Both the position numbers and the translations under genes were made by a program. A stretch of DNA of 36,691 bases. Source: Burkholderiaceae bacterium (GTDB taxonomy: Bacteria; Pseudomonadota; Gammaproteobacteria; Burkholderiales; Burkholderiaceae_D). The DNA lies in assembly GCA_019751755.1 (NCBI GenBank), contig JAIENA010000322.1, positions 1 to 36,691 of the forward strand, written 5' to 3'. Positions 16,845-25,746 of this stretch are shown here, piece after piece (the stretch's first letter is position 1; each line of letters opens with the position of its first letter). The notes beneath the pieces are model-generated. The model was given only the letters and a program-made list of their open reading frames with translations, was not told the origin of the DNA and searched no databases.

Positions 16845-16877
16845 TAGGGGGGATTCCGCAGGGCGGAAGCCACCCTA
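16845..16877. repeat. REP-like palindrome / bidirectional terminator candidate
   Basis: The 33-base imperfect palindrome has an inner perfect stem TTCCGC-AGG-GCGGAA (16854-16868) and outer arms TAGGG.GG and CC.CCCTA with two mismatches. Such TAGGGTGG-flanked hairpins are dispersed in many betaproteobacterial genomes. It lies between the convergent GNAT and permease genes. Only one copy is in this window, so the repeat status is inferred. Confidence 0.5.
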
Positions 16878-16882
16878 CGGGT

Positions 16883-19318
16883 TTAGCCACGCAGTGCGAT
16901 TGCCGCGTTTAGCCGGATGGCCCGCACCGCGTGGCGCCCGCCGGCCAACGCGGTCGTGGCCACGCCCAGCAGCAATGCCGTCGCCAGCGGCCACCATCCC
17001 ATCGGCGCGCGTTCCACATATGCCGCCAGATAACGCTCGATGGCGAGCGCCGCCAGCGGCAACCCGATCAACGCGGGCAGCAGCACCAATATTGCCAGTT
17101 CCCGCGCCACCAGCAGGCCGATGTCGCGCCGGCGCGCGCCGTGCAGCTTGCGCAGCGCGATTTCCCGGGTGCGACGGCGAATCGCGTCGGCGGCCAGCAC
17201 ATAGGCGCCGCTCGCCGCCAGCATCAGCGCAATGGCCGTCGTTACCGCCAGCAAGCCGGCCAATCGCAGATCGTCGGCATAGCCTGAGGCGTGGATGTCT
17301 TGCGCGCCGCGCACCTCCAGTGGCGTAGTGGGGTAGTAACGCTGCCATGCGCTGCGGATTGCCTGTTCGGCCACGGCCGGCGCGCCCGCCGCGCGCACCG
17401 TCACTACCGATGCCGCGCTGCGCAAGGTATAAGCGGTCGGCCGGGGCGCCGTTTTCATTGAATGAAAACGCACTTCCGGCGCCACGCCGACGATGCGTTT
17501 GGTGACCCATTGCGCGCCATCGCGTAATTGCACCGTGTGTCCGATGGCCTGGTCCGCAGCGGCGAAGCCCAGCTGGCGCGCGGCCAGCAAGTTGACCACC
17601 AGTGCTTGCGCATCGTCTTCGCGGTCGGTCCGCGCTGAAAACAGCCGGCCGGCGGCGGGCGCGATGCCATAGACCGTAAAGAAGTCGGTGCTGACGGACG
17701 CGATGTCCGTGACGAGGTCCGCGCCACCGTCGCTGCGCAGCGCCGAGCGCCACGGGTTGCGGGCCGCGCCGACCGGGTCGTTCGAGACCGCCACGCCGGC
17801 AATCGCGGTTTCCCTCGCCAGCGCCTGCAGCAAGCCGCGCGCCGTGGCGCTGCTGTGCGGCGTATCCGGTTCCGGCAATTCAAACACCAGCAGCGGCCGG
17901 GGATCGAAGCCCGGCGAGGTCGTGATCGCATGGCGTGTTTGCCAGCCGACCGCGATCGCATAACTGGCCAGCGCCATGGCGGCCGCCACTTGCAGCAGCG
18001 CCAGTGCCTTGCGCAGGCGTGCGCCGCCTGGCGCTTGCGCATCGGGACGCCCGGCCAGCGCCTGCGCGGGCGGGACGCGCCATGCCACCCATGCCGGATA
18101 CACGGCCGTCAAACACCCCAGCGCCACGCCGCCCAGCAGCGCCGCTGCCACGTTGTGCAGCGACAGCAACGGCGACAGGTCGCGGTTCATGGCGGCCCCA
18201 AACAGCGGCAGCGCCAGCCACGCCAGCAGCAAACCCAATAAGGTGGCCAGCAGCGACACCGCCATGGCCTCTGCTGTGAATTGCAGCACCAGCCGTCCCA
18301 GGCCGGCCCCCAGCACTTTGCGCAAGCCGATTTCGCGGTGGCGCCGGATCGCGCGCAGGGTGGCGAGATTGGTGTAATTGACGGCGGCCAGCGATAGCAC
18401 CAGTAGCGCCACCACCGCCAGTCCCCTGACCACGGCCGGGTCGCCCCGGTCGATGCGCATGGACAGGAAGTTGACCGATACGCTGTGATCGAAGTACGCA
18501 TCCGTCAAACGCGCCAGTTGCACTTCCATGTTTTTTTGCGCCGGCGCGAACGGCGCGCGATCGAGCACCTGTTGCAGGCCTGCCGCCACCACGGCGGGCG
18601 ATGCGCCCGGCGCCAGCTTGACCAGCACATAGCCCCACCAGCCATCGGCCCCGGTCTGCACTTCGCCCCGCACGTCGGGCGGCATGATGGTCGATACCAC
18701 GCCATGCAAGGCGTCAAACGGGATGGTGCTGTTGGCAGGCGGTGTGCGCACCACGGCGCCGATGCGCAACAGTGCCGTGTGGCCATTGACGGTGGCCATT
18801 GGCACCATGCGGTTCAGCACGTCGGTGTCACCAAACAGCCTGAGCGCCGCCGCCTCCGTCACGATCAGGCCATCGGGACGGGCCAGGGTGGCGCTGGCGT
18901 CGCCGCTGACGGCCTGCAGGCCCAACATGCGCTCAAAGCCCGGCGTCACGGCCAGTCCTGCCACCTTGACGGCGCGGCCCTGGTCCAGCATGGCCAGCGG
19001 CGCCCACGTCAGATAGGCCGTCGCTTGTTCAATGCCGGCAATGCGGGGCGCGGCGCCGTGCAGCATGGCCGGCACCTGGTCATACGCTGGCGCGGCGGGA
19101 TCGGCGTGCTGGCGCTGCTTGACGATATACACCCGCGACGCATCCGGCACATGCGCGTTGTATTGCCACGAATAGCGCACGAAGCCCAACAGCAGCAGGC
19201 ACGCGGCCAGGCCGACGCCCAGTCCCGCCACAGCGGTCAGCGCATAGGCCGGGTCGCGCGCCAGCAGGCGCAGGCCGACGCGGAAATCCTGGAGCAGGTT
19301 GAATAAAATAGCGTTCAT
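16883..19318 (-). CDS. FtsX/MacB-type ABC transporter permease (orphan)
   Basis: The 811-residue inner-membrane protein has two MacB/FtsX halves. Membrane helices are predicted at about 29-50, 285-310, 340-370 and 385-410, then about 430-450 and three near the C-terminus. The intracellular helix signature is present twice: RRHREIGLRKVLGAG and RRRTREIALRKLHGAR. Periplasmic domains lie between. Such permeases work with a separate ATPase in peptide, lipoprotein or drug efflux, and none is encoded nearby. A sigma-54 promoter and a palindrome lie upstream, so expression is probably activator dependent. No strong ribosome binding site precedes the ATG. The gene seems to be monocistronic, being convergent with the GNAT gene. 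Confidence 0.88.
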   Translation of the reverse strand: MNAILFNLLQDFRVGLRLLARDPAYALTAVAGLGVGLAACLLLLGFVRYSWQYNAHVPDASRVYIVKQRQHADPAAPAYDQVPAMLHGAAPRIAGIEQATAYLTWAPLAMLDQGRAVKVAGLAVTPGFERMLGLQAVSGDASATLARPDGLIVTEAAALRLFGDTDVLNRMVPMATVNGHTALLRIGAVVRTPPANSTIPFDALHGVVSTIMPPDVRGEVQTGADGWWGYVLVKLAPGASPAVVAAGLQQVLDRAPFAPAQKNMEVQLARLTDAYFDHSVSVNFLSMRIDRGDPAVVRGLAVVALLVLSLAAVNYTNLATLRAIRRHREIGLRKVLGAGLGRLVLQFTAEAMAVSLLATLLGLLLAWLALPLFGAAMNRDLSPLLSLHNVAAALLGGVALGCLTAVYPAWVAWRVPPAQALAGRPDAQAPGGARLRKALALLQVAAAMALASYAIAVGWQTRHAITTSPGFDPRPLLVFELPEPDTPHSSATARGLLQALARETAIAGVAVSNDPVGAARNPWRSALRSDGGADLVTDIASVSTDFFTVYGIAPAAGRLFSARTDREDDAQALVVNLLAARQLGFAAADQAIGHTVQLRDGAQWVTKRIVGVAPEVRFHSMKTAPRPTAYTLRSAASVVTVRAAGAPAVAEQAIRSAWQRYYPTTPLEVRGAQDIHASGYADDLRLAGLLAVTTAIALMLAASGAYVLAADAIRRRTREIALRKLHGARRRDIGLLVARELAILVLLPALIGLPLAALAIERYLAAYVERAPMGWWPLATALLLGVATTALAGGRHAVRAIRLNAAIALRG

Positions 19319-19353
19319 GGCGGGTGGTGGTGGTCAGCGATACCGATGCCATC

Positions 19354-19368
19354 GCAAGACGCGTGCCA
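19354..19368 (-). promoter_or_regulatory. Sigma-54 (RpoN) promoter
   Basis: Minus-strand TGGCACGCGTCTTGC matches the -24/-12 consensus TGGCAC-N5-TTGC at every fixed base with correct spacing. The expected transcription start is near 19342, about 24 bases before the permease ATG at 19318. This is the only sigma-54-type element I noticed in the window. Confidence 0.8.
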
Positions 19369-19404
19369 CGTGAAAATACGACGGAAACGCCACTGACACG
19401 CTGC

Positions 19405-19428
19405 GGATGCGGGCCGATTGCCGCATCC
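19405..19428. other. Hairpin between upstream palindrome and sigma-54 promoter
   Basis: GGATGCGG (19405-19412) and CCGCATCC (19421-19428) form a perfect eight-pair stem with an eight-base loop. It could end the M20 peptidase transcript, although no T-run follows on the minus strand. Confidence 0.4.
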
Positions 19429-19461
19429 CGCTGTCCGCCGCCGCACGCTCGGCTGTCCCAC

Positions 19462-19477
19462 TGTCCGTTTCCGGACA
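19462..19477. promoter_or_regulatory. Palindromic upstream activator site (putative)
   Basis: TGTCCGTTTCCGGACA is a perfect 6-4-6 inverted repeat about 94 bases upstream of the sigma-54 -24 element, a normal distance for an enhancer-binding protein. It sits one base beyond the M20 stop codon. On the minus strand it could also form a GAAA-loop hairpin, so a transcript-end role is possible. No NtrC-type activator is encoded in the window. Confidence 0.55.
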
Positions 19478-19478
19478 A

Positions 19479-20783
19479 TCAGCGCGTCAGCCGGTACAGC
19501 AGCAGCGCGGCGCGGATGGTTGACGTTTCGATCGAGGCGATATCGAGGTCTTCGTCCGGCGAGTGCGCGCCTTTGCCAGCCGCGCCCAGGCCATCGAGGC
19601 TGTCGATAAAGGGCGCCACGAACTGGATGTCGCCGGCGCCGCGCAGGCCGGGCGGGAAGGCCGCTACCGGACCGAGTCCGGCGTCGTCGCTGGCCTGCGA
19701 ATAGGCCGCCAGCAGTTGGCGGTTGCCGGCCGTGGGCGCCATCGGCGGATACGAATCAACGAAGGTAATCGTGGCGCTGGTGCCGGGCAGGTTGCGGGCG
19801 ATGATGCCCTGCATTGTCGCGCGGGCCCGGTCGCGCTGCGCATAGGTCAGGTAGCGCATGTCGCCGGTCACGGTGGCGCTGCTGGCGATCACATTGTTCT
19901 TGCCTTGTACCGTGGCGCGGGCGTTGTCGTCGTCATGGCTGATTTGCGTGCCGCCCGCGATCAGGCCGGGGCTGAACGTCAAGTCCGGTTCGATGACGTC
20001 GCGGCGGAACGCGTCGACGATGCGCGCCGCCTCGTAAATCGCGCCATCGCCGGCGTCCTGGCTGAAGATGCCGGACGAGTGGCCCTGCTTGCCCTTGACC
20101 TGCACGGTCCACGACGACGATGAGCGGCGCCCGATGGTGCCGGTGGCGCGGCCATCCTTGCCGATCACGGTGGACTCGAACGACAGCGCGACGTCGCTGC
20201 GTTTGGCGGCCGCGATCATGTCGCCGCGCGACACGTCCATCGGCTCGCCGGCGTTTTCCTCGTCACCGGTGAACAACACGGTGATGGCGGCGCCATCGAG
20301 CGCACCGGCGGCCTGCAGCGCGCGCAGCGCTTCGATGACGATGACATCGCCGCCTTTCATGTCAATGACGCCCTGGCCCCGCACCCGGTCGCCGTGGCGC
20401 TGCCAGGCCTGCACCGGACTGTCCTTTTCAAACACCGTGTCCAGGTGGCCCAGCAGCAGCAAGCGTTTGCCGCGCGTACCGGCGCGTTCCGCCAGCAAGT
20501 GGCCGGCGCGCTGCATCGCCGGCGGCATGTCGATCCAGCGGGTGCGGAACCCCAACGCCTCGAATTGCTCGCCGAACAACTTGCCGACCTGGCGCACGCC
20601 GTCGTGGTTCATGGTGCCGCTGTTAATGTTGACGGCGCGCTCCAGCAGCGCCAGCGCCGGTTCCCGGCGCGCTTTGACGGCGGCGACGATGGCTTGTTCG
20701 GTGGCGTCCAGCGCGGCGGCGCTGGCGTGCGGCAGGGCGGTGCAGGCGAGGGTGGCGGCGAGGGCCAGCAGTGCAGGTTTCAT
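19479..20783 (-). CDS. Exported M20-family metallopeptidase (CPG2-like)
   Basis: The 434-residue protein has a signal peptide (MKPALLALAATLACTALPHA, cleaved near Ala22) and should act in the periplasm. Metal ligands and catalytic residues fit M20: His113 and Asp115 in LGHLDT, Asp141 in IDMKGG, Glu175-Glu176 in TGDEEN, and the late His407 in KGAHSPDED. The nearest characterised family is glutamate carboxypeptidase, but substrate is not fixed. An upstream ATG at 20819 (MLEVPS...) would give a longer n-region and cannot be excluded. It follows the sensor kinase gene closely on the same strand, so it may be part of that operon. Confidence 0.88.
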   Translation of the reverse strand: MKPALLALAATLACTALPHASAAALDATEQAIVAAVKARREPALALLERAVNINSGTMNHDGVRQVGKLFGEQFEALGFRTRWIDMPPAMQRAGHLLAERAGTRGKRLLLLGHLDTVFEKDSPVQAWQRHGDRVRGQGVIDMKGGDVIVIEALRALQAAGALDGAAITVLFTGDEENAGEPMDVSRGDMIAAAKRSDVALSFESTVIGKDGRATGTIGRRSSSSWTVQVKGKQGHSSGIFSQDAGDGAIYEAARIVDAFRRDVIEPDLTFSPGLIAGGTQISHDDDNARATVQGKNNVIASSATVTGDMRYLTYAQRDRARATMQGIIARNLPGTSATITFVDSYPPMAPTAGNRQLLAAYSQASDDAGLGPVAAFPPGLRGAGDIQFVAPFIDSLDGLGAAGKGAHSPDEDLDIASIETSTIRAALLLYRLTR

Positions 20784-20830
20784 CGGGCGCGGACGCAGTG
20801 TGGATGGAACCTCAAGCATAGCAGGCAATT

Positions 20831-22204
20831 TCACCCCAGCGGCAACGTCACCACAAACCGGCTGGTGCCGCCCCGCACCGGCTCGCACCGCACGTCGCCG
20901 CCGTGGCGGCGCGCGATTTGCCGCACCAGCGCCAGGCCCAACCCGGTGCCGGTGTTGTCGCGCACATTGCCGCTGCGATAAAACGGTTCGAAGATGCGGT
21001 CCTGGTCGGCGGGCGGCACGCCCGGGCCGTCATCCTGGACCGTGATTTCCGCCTGCGATCCGGCACGGCGCACCTGCATGCGGGTCGGTGGCGCGCCGTG
21101 CCGGCGCGCGTTTTCCAGCAGGTTGCGCAGCAGCCGGCGCAGCAGGCGCGCTTCGCCCTGGATGGCGGCGGATTCGCCTTCGAGTTCGGCTTCGTCGTAG
21201 CGCGCGCATTCTTCGGCCGCCAGTGCCAGCAGATCCAATGGCTCCACCTCCGAACGGGCGCCGCCCCGTTCCTGCGCGACGTCGGCCATGTCGAGCCGGC
21301 TGGCCAGCAGGATTTCATCGATCAACTGGTCCAGTTCCGCGATGTCCTGTTCCAGCCCGCTGCGGCGCTTGTCTTCGATCTGCTCCTTCGACAGTTCCAG
21401 CGCCAGCCGGATGCGCGCCAGCGGCGTGCGCAATTCGTGCGAAGCATTGGCCAGCAGCGATTTATGGGCGCCCAGCAGCGCTTCGATCTGGTCCGCCGAG
21501 CGGTTGAAACTGGCCGCCAGGCGCGCCACTTCATCGTTGCCCTCGACCTTGACGCGGGCCGACAATTGGCCCGCGCCCAGCGACTCGACGCCGTGCTGCA
21601 AGCGTTCCAGCCGCCGCGTCAGGCGGCGCACCACCGGATAGGCGCCAATCGCAATGATGACGGCCAGCGCAATGAGCAGGTAGTGCAGGCGGTAGCGCGG
21701 CGGCATCGGCCGCAGCGGCGTGGACGACACCACCAGGCGGCCGTCGTCGAGCCGCATGAAAAAGCGGCGCGCCCGCAGGTTGCCGTCATCATCGCGCTCG
21801 ACGTGGCGCGCCATCATGCGCTCGTGGTCGGTGGCAACCGAGGCCGCCCCCACCACGGGCGCCCCCTGCAGGCGTTCATGCTCGGCCATGGCGGCGGCGC
21901 GCCGCTCGCGCCAGGCGCCGCGCGTCGGGCGCGGCAGCGGCTCGCCGACATAGGCCAGGCGCTCGCCCTGCGGGCTGTACAACGTGATGTCGGCCTTGAT
22001 GTCGCGGGTCAGCCGCGACAGCGCGGCCTGCTGTTCGGCCGCCGGCGTGCCGGCGGCGGGCAGCGCATTGCGCAACAGCACGCCCAGTGCGCGGTCCGAG
22101 GTCTCAAACGGGCCGGCGTAGTGCCACAGCAGTGCGGCGGCCGCCGTAAACAGCGCCAGGCTGGCCAGCAGCGCCACATAAAACCTGAAATACAGCCGTG
22201 GCAT
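20831..22204 (-). CDS. Sensor histidine kinase (OmpR-partner type)
   Basis: The 457-residue protein has a first membrane helix at about 10-28, a periplasmic sensor loop of about 145 residues, and a second helix at about 174-192. HAMP (about 190-243) and HisKA with His256 in ANASHELRTP follow. The ATPase domain has the N box NLLENARRHG, G1 DDGPGVP and G2 GTGLGLA. It is the membrane sensor of the response regulator just upstream. ATG 22204 is preferred; a TTG at 22225 overlapping the regulator stop would add seven residues. The signal is unknown; architecture resembles the RstB/CpxA group. Confidence 0.92.
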   Translation of the reverse strand: MPRLYFRFYVALLASLALFTAAAALLWHYAGPFETSDRALGVLLRNALPAAGTPAAEQQAALSRLTRDIKADITLYSPQGERLAYVGEPLPRPTRGAWRERRAAAMAEHERLQGAPVVGAASVATDHERMMARHVERDDDGNLRARRFFMRLDDGRLVVSSTPLRPMPPRYRLHYLLIALAVIIAIGAYPVVRRLTRRLERLQHGVESLGAGQLSARVKVEGNDEVARLAASFNRSADQIEALLGAHKSLLANASHELRTPLARIRLALELSKEQIEDKRRSGLEQDIAELDQLIDEILLASRLDMADVAQERGGARSEVEPLDLLALAAEECARYDEAELEGESAAIQGEARLLRRLLRNLLENARRHGAPPTRMQVRRAGSQAEITVQDDGPGVPPADQDRIFEPFYRSGNVRDNTGTGLGLALVRQIARRHGGDVRCEPVRGGTSRFVVTLPLG

Positions 22205-22221
22205 ATGGGACTCGCGCTGGC

Positions 22222-22914
22222 TCAATTCTGGTCCTTGGCAAACACATAGCCGGCGCCGCGCACCGTGATGATGCGGCGCGGGTGCTTCGGATCGTCCTCG
22301 ATGGCGGCGCGCAGGCGCGACATGTGGACGTCGATGGAGCGGTCGAACACCTCGCTTTGGCTGCCGGCGGTGGCGTCCATCAGCGCTTCGCGCGACATCA
22401 CGCGCCCCGCGTTGCGGGCCAATAACAACAGTAAATCAAACTGGCACGCCGTCAAGTCGCACTGCTTGCCATCGAGCCGCGCCGCGTAGGCGATCGGCTC
22501 GACTTCCAGGCGGCCAAAGCGCAGCACTTCTTTCGACATGCGCTGCGGCTCGCCGCCACGGCGCAGGATGGCGCGCAGCCGCGCCAGCAGTTCACGCGGC
22601 TCGAACGGTTTTGGCAGGTAATCATCGGCGCCCATTTCCAGGCCGATGATGCGGTCGATGGCGTCGCCGCGCGCCGTCAGCATCAGCACCGGCACGCTGG
22701 ACGAGGCGCGCAGCTGGCGGCAGATTTCCAGGCCATCCATGTCGGGCAGCATCAGGTCGAGGATGACGGCGTCGGCCCGGTTGTCGCCCAGCCAGACCAG
22801 CGCGGGCTTGCCGCGCATGTGGGTGGTGACGCTGTAGCCGGATTTGACCAGGTATTCCGACAGCATGTCGCACAGCCGGGGGTCGTCTTCAATGATCAGG
22901 ATATGTTCGCTCAT
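22222..22914 (-). CDS. OmpR-family response regulator
   Basis: The 230-residue protein has a receiver domain (acidic pair Asp10-Asp11, phosphoacceptor Asp53 in VILDLMLPD, conserved lysine in YLPKPF) and a C-terminal winged helix (CQFDLLLLLARNAG, VDVHMSRLR-type SIDVHMSRLR, RGAGYVF). It pairs with the downstream kinase. ATG 22914 is the only sensible start, and its ribosome binding site is weak. Tandem TTTGTA sequences at 22956-22972 may be its own binding site. Targets probably include the operon itself and the adjacent M20 peptidase. Confidence 0.93.
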   Translation of the reverse strand: MSEHILIIEDDPRLCDMLSEYLVKSGYSVTTHMRGKPALVWLGDNRADAVILDLMLPDMDGLEICRQLRASSSVPVLMLTARGDAIDRIIGLEMGADDYLPKPFEPRELLARLRAILRRGGEPQRMSKEVLRFGRLEVEPIAYAARLDGKQCDLTACQFDLLLLLARNAGRVMSREALMDATAGSQSEVFDRSIDVHMSRLRAAIEDDPKHPRRIITVRGAGYVFAKDQN

Positions 22915-22955
22915 GTCGGTGATTGTACGGGCCGAGGGTGTCCGCCTGATGGGTA

Positions 22956-22972
22956 TTTGTAGCGCCTTTGTA
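22956..22972. promoter_or_regulatory. Tandem 6-mers, candidate OmpR-type operator
   Basis: TTTGTA-N5-TTTGTA gives two half-sites 11 bases apart, the usual OmpR/PhoB/CpxR spacing, 42 bases upstream of the regulator start. The divergent CheB-CheR gene lies on the other side. Confidence 0.4.
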
Positions 22973-23141
22973 TCAAACTGTGAGTGCCGGTAACGATATG
23001 CGGAGAGGCCGACGGGGCGGTGATGCGGCTGGCGCGCCGCCAGCTGAACGCCGGTTTTTTTCCCGCGTGCGGGCTGGATAGGCTTGTATAATCGGCAAAT
23101 CCCAGCATTCCCGCGCGTCCCGGCGCCAAGGCCGCAATTTG

Positions 23142-25745
23142 ATGAGTGACCTGAACAACGCCCCGGCGGACCCGCTCTCCGTCCAGGCAATTTCCCCCAC
23201 CCCAGCCGTCACCGACAGCAGCGCGTTGCCGCCGTTGATCCCGGTGGTCGGCCTCGGCGCGTCGGCTGGCGGACTGGAACCGTTGTGCCAATTCCTGGCG
23301 GCGGTGCCGGCTGGCAGTGGCATGGCCTATGTCGTGGTCCAGCATTTATCGCCGGAGCACGTGGGGGCGCTGCCGCAACTGTTGCAGCGGGCCACGGCGA
23401 TGCCGGTGCGTGAAGCGTGCGACGGCATGCAGGTCGCGCCGGACAGCGTATATGTGATTCCCCCGAATGCCGAGTTGACGCTGTCGCGGCACCGGCTGAT
23501 GGTGGCGGAACCGTCGCAAAAATATGGGTCGCGCCTGCCGATCGATATTTTATTCACATCGCTGGCGCTCGAGTATGGCGAGTTGGCCACCGGGGTGGTG
23601 CTGTCGGGCATGGGCACGGATGGCACGCGCGGTTTGCGGGCGATCCAGGACGCGGGCGGCCTGGCCATGGCGCAGTCGCCCGCGTCGGCCCAGTTCGACC
23701 CGATGCCGCAGCATGCGATCGAGGCGGGCGTGGCCGATATGATCGACCTGCCGGCGCAGATGCCGGGCCAGATCCTGGACTGGGCCAATGGCTACCGTCC
23801 ACCGCAATTGCTGCGGGAACCCAGCCCGGCGCGCCGTGGCGCACTCGGTGAGTTGCTGGCCATGCTGCACGCCCAGACCGGCAACGATTTTTCCGACTAC
23901 AAGATGAACACCGTCATGCGGCGCATCGAGCGGCGCATCCACTTGCATGGGGTGAAAACCCTGGCGGGGTATGTGAAGTTCGTGCGCGACAATCCGCTCG
24001 AAGTCGAGTTGCTGTTCAAGGAAATGCTGATCGGCGTGACCAGCCTGTTCCGCGACCAGCGGGTATGGGACGACTTGAAAGGGATCGTCTTGCCCCGGCT
24101 GCTGGCGGACCATCCTGGTGGCGCCGATTTCAAGGCCTGGGTGCCGGCCTGCTCGACCGGCGAGGAAGCGTATTCGCTGGCCATCACCTTTAACGAAGTG
24201 CTGGCGGAACTGAAACCGGGCGCGCGCTACACGCTGCAAATCTTTGCCACCGATCTCGATCCCGACGCCATCGACCGGGCCCGCCACGGTTTGTTTGCGC
24301 GCGCTGTGGCGGCCGCGATGCCGGCCGAGCGCCTGCGGCGCTGCTTTGCCGAGGAAGACCACGGCTACCGCATCCGCAAGGATGTGCGCAATATGATCAT
24401 TTTCGCGCAGCAAAACGTGATTTCCGATCCGCCGTTTACCCGGCTCGACCTGCTCAGTTGCCGCAACCTGCTGATTTATCTGAGCGCCAAGCTGCAGCAG
24501 CAATTGATTCCGCTGTTTCACTATGCGCTGAAGCCGGGCGGCCACCTGATCCTGGGCAACGCCGATACACCGGGCCAATTCTCCGACCTGTTTGCCGTGC
24601 TGGCGCCCGGCAGTCGGATCTATAAACGGCTGCAGAGCACGCCACAGCGCCGGCTGCTCTATTTCCCCAACCGGGTCGCGCTGGCCGCGCCTGCCATTCC
24701 GTATGAAACGAGACCTGCGACGATGAACAGCAACCTGCAAATGCAAGTGGAGCAGCAACTGCTCAAGCACCATTCCCCGGCCTCGGTGCTGATCAGCAAA
24801 GACGGCGACATCTTGTATATCCACGGGCGCACCGGCGCCTTCCTGGAGCCGGCGGCGGGCAAGGCCAACTGGAATATCCACGCCATGGCGCGCGAGCCGC
24901 TGCGCTATGAACTCGATGACTTGCTGCGCCGCGCGCTCCAGAGTGATGGCCAGACCTTGCAGCGGGCCGTGTTGGTCCTCGATGGCGGCGGGCAGTCGCG
25001 GCAACTGGAAATGACGGCGCAGCCGCTGCGCGCGGAGGATGGCTTGCAGGAAACGCTGTTGCTGACGTTTACCACCTCGGCACTGCCGGAAAACAGTCAG
25101 CGCGACCATCCCGTCAGCCCGGGTGTGGCGGAGCTGGAGCAGCAACTGATGCAGGCGCGCCTGGAACTGCGGGCGATGCGCGAAGAGATGCAGACCTCGC
25201 GCGAAGAACTACGCTCCGCCAATGAAGAGCTGCAATCGACCAACGAGGAGTTGCAGTCGGCCAACGAGGAACTGACCACGTCCAAAGAAGAAATGCAGTC
25301 GCTGAACGAAGAATTGTATACACTGAATGCGGAATTGCAGGCCAAGGTGGACGATTTGTCGCAGGTAAACAGCGACATGAAAAACTTGCTGAACAGTACC
25401 GACATCGCCACGATTTTCCTCGACAACGCGCTGCACATTCGTCGCTTCACGACGCCGGCCACCCAGCTCTACAAGCTGATCGCCAGCGACGTGCAACGGC
25501 CGTTGTCGGACATCGTCAATGATCTCGAGTATCCGGAGCTGGAACGTGATGCGCTGGAAGTGTTGCGCACGTTGATGTTCAGTGAAAAACAGGTGGCGGC
25601 CCGCGACGGTCGCTGGTTTACCGTGCGCATCATGCCGTACCGGACCACGGACAACGTGATTGACGGTGTGGTGCTGACCTTCATCAACATCACCGAAGCG
25701 AAGCGCATGGAAGCGCAATTGCAGGCATTACAGGGCGGGAAGTGA
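23142..25745 (+). CDS. CheB-CheR-PAS fusion protein
   Basis: The 867-residue soluble protein joins three parts. CheB methylesterase (about 33-215) keeps the triad Ser41 (GASAGG), His68 (VQHLSPEH) and Asp160 (GMGTDG). CheR methyltransferase (about 225-490) has the SAM site VPACSTGEEAYS. After a linker comes a long coiled coil (about 655-745) built of repeated seven-residue NEELQS units, then a PAS/PAC domain (about 748-865). There is no receiver domain. Such fusions are thought to signal with an adjacent kinase, not in classical flagellar adaptation. The next gene, a HisKA_3 kinase, starts one base after its stop. ATG 23142 is used; an adjacent TTG at 23139 is less likely. Confidence 0.93.
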   Translation: MSDLNNAPADPLSVQAISPTPAVTDSSALPPLIPVVGLGASAGGLEPLCQFLAAVPAGSGMAYVVVQHLSPEHVGALPQLLQRATAMPVREACDGMQVAPDSVYVIPPNAELTLSRHRLMVAEPSQKYGSRLPIDILFTSLALEYGELATGVVLSGMGTDGTRGLRAIQDAGGLAMAQSPASAQFDPMPQHAIEAGVADMIDLPAQMPGQILDWANGYRPPQLLREPSPARRGALGELLAMLHAQTGNDFSDYKMNTVMRRIERRIHLHGVKTLAGYVKFVRDNPLEVELLFKEMLIGVTSLFRDQRVWDDLKGIVLPRLLADHPGGADFKAWVPACSTGEEAYSLAITFNEVLAELKPGARYTLQIFATDLDPDAIDRARHGLFARAVAAAMPAERLRRCFAEEDHGYRIRKDVRNMIIFAQQNVISDPPFTRLDLLSCRNLLIYLSAKLQQQLIPLFHYALKPGGHLILGNADTPGQFSDLFAVLAPGSRIYKRLQSTPQRRLLYFPNRVALAAPAIPYETRPATMNSNLQMQVEQQLLKHHSPASVLISKDGDILYIHGRTGAFLEPAAGKANWNIHAMAREPLRYELDDLLRRALQSDGQTLQRAVLVLDGGGQSRQLEMTAQPLRAEDGLQETLLLTFTTSALPENSQRDHPVSPGVAELEQQLMQARLELRAMREEMQTSREELRSANEELQSTNEELQSANEELTTSKEEMQSLNEELYTLNAELQAKVDDLSQVNSDMKNLLNSTDIATIFLDNALHIRRFTTPATQLYKLIASDVQRPLSDIVNDLEYPELERDALEVLRTLMFSEKQVAARDGRWFTVRIMPYRTTDNVIDGVVLTFINITEAKRMEAQLQALQGGK

Positions 25746-25746
25746 T

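Noticed and set aside
16883-19318. Pseudogene status for the lone ABC permease
   Set aside because: The frame is full length with both FtsX halves and a well-formed promoter, so absence of a local ATPase does not indicate decay.
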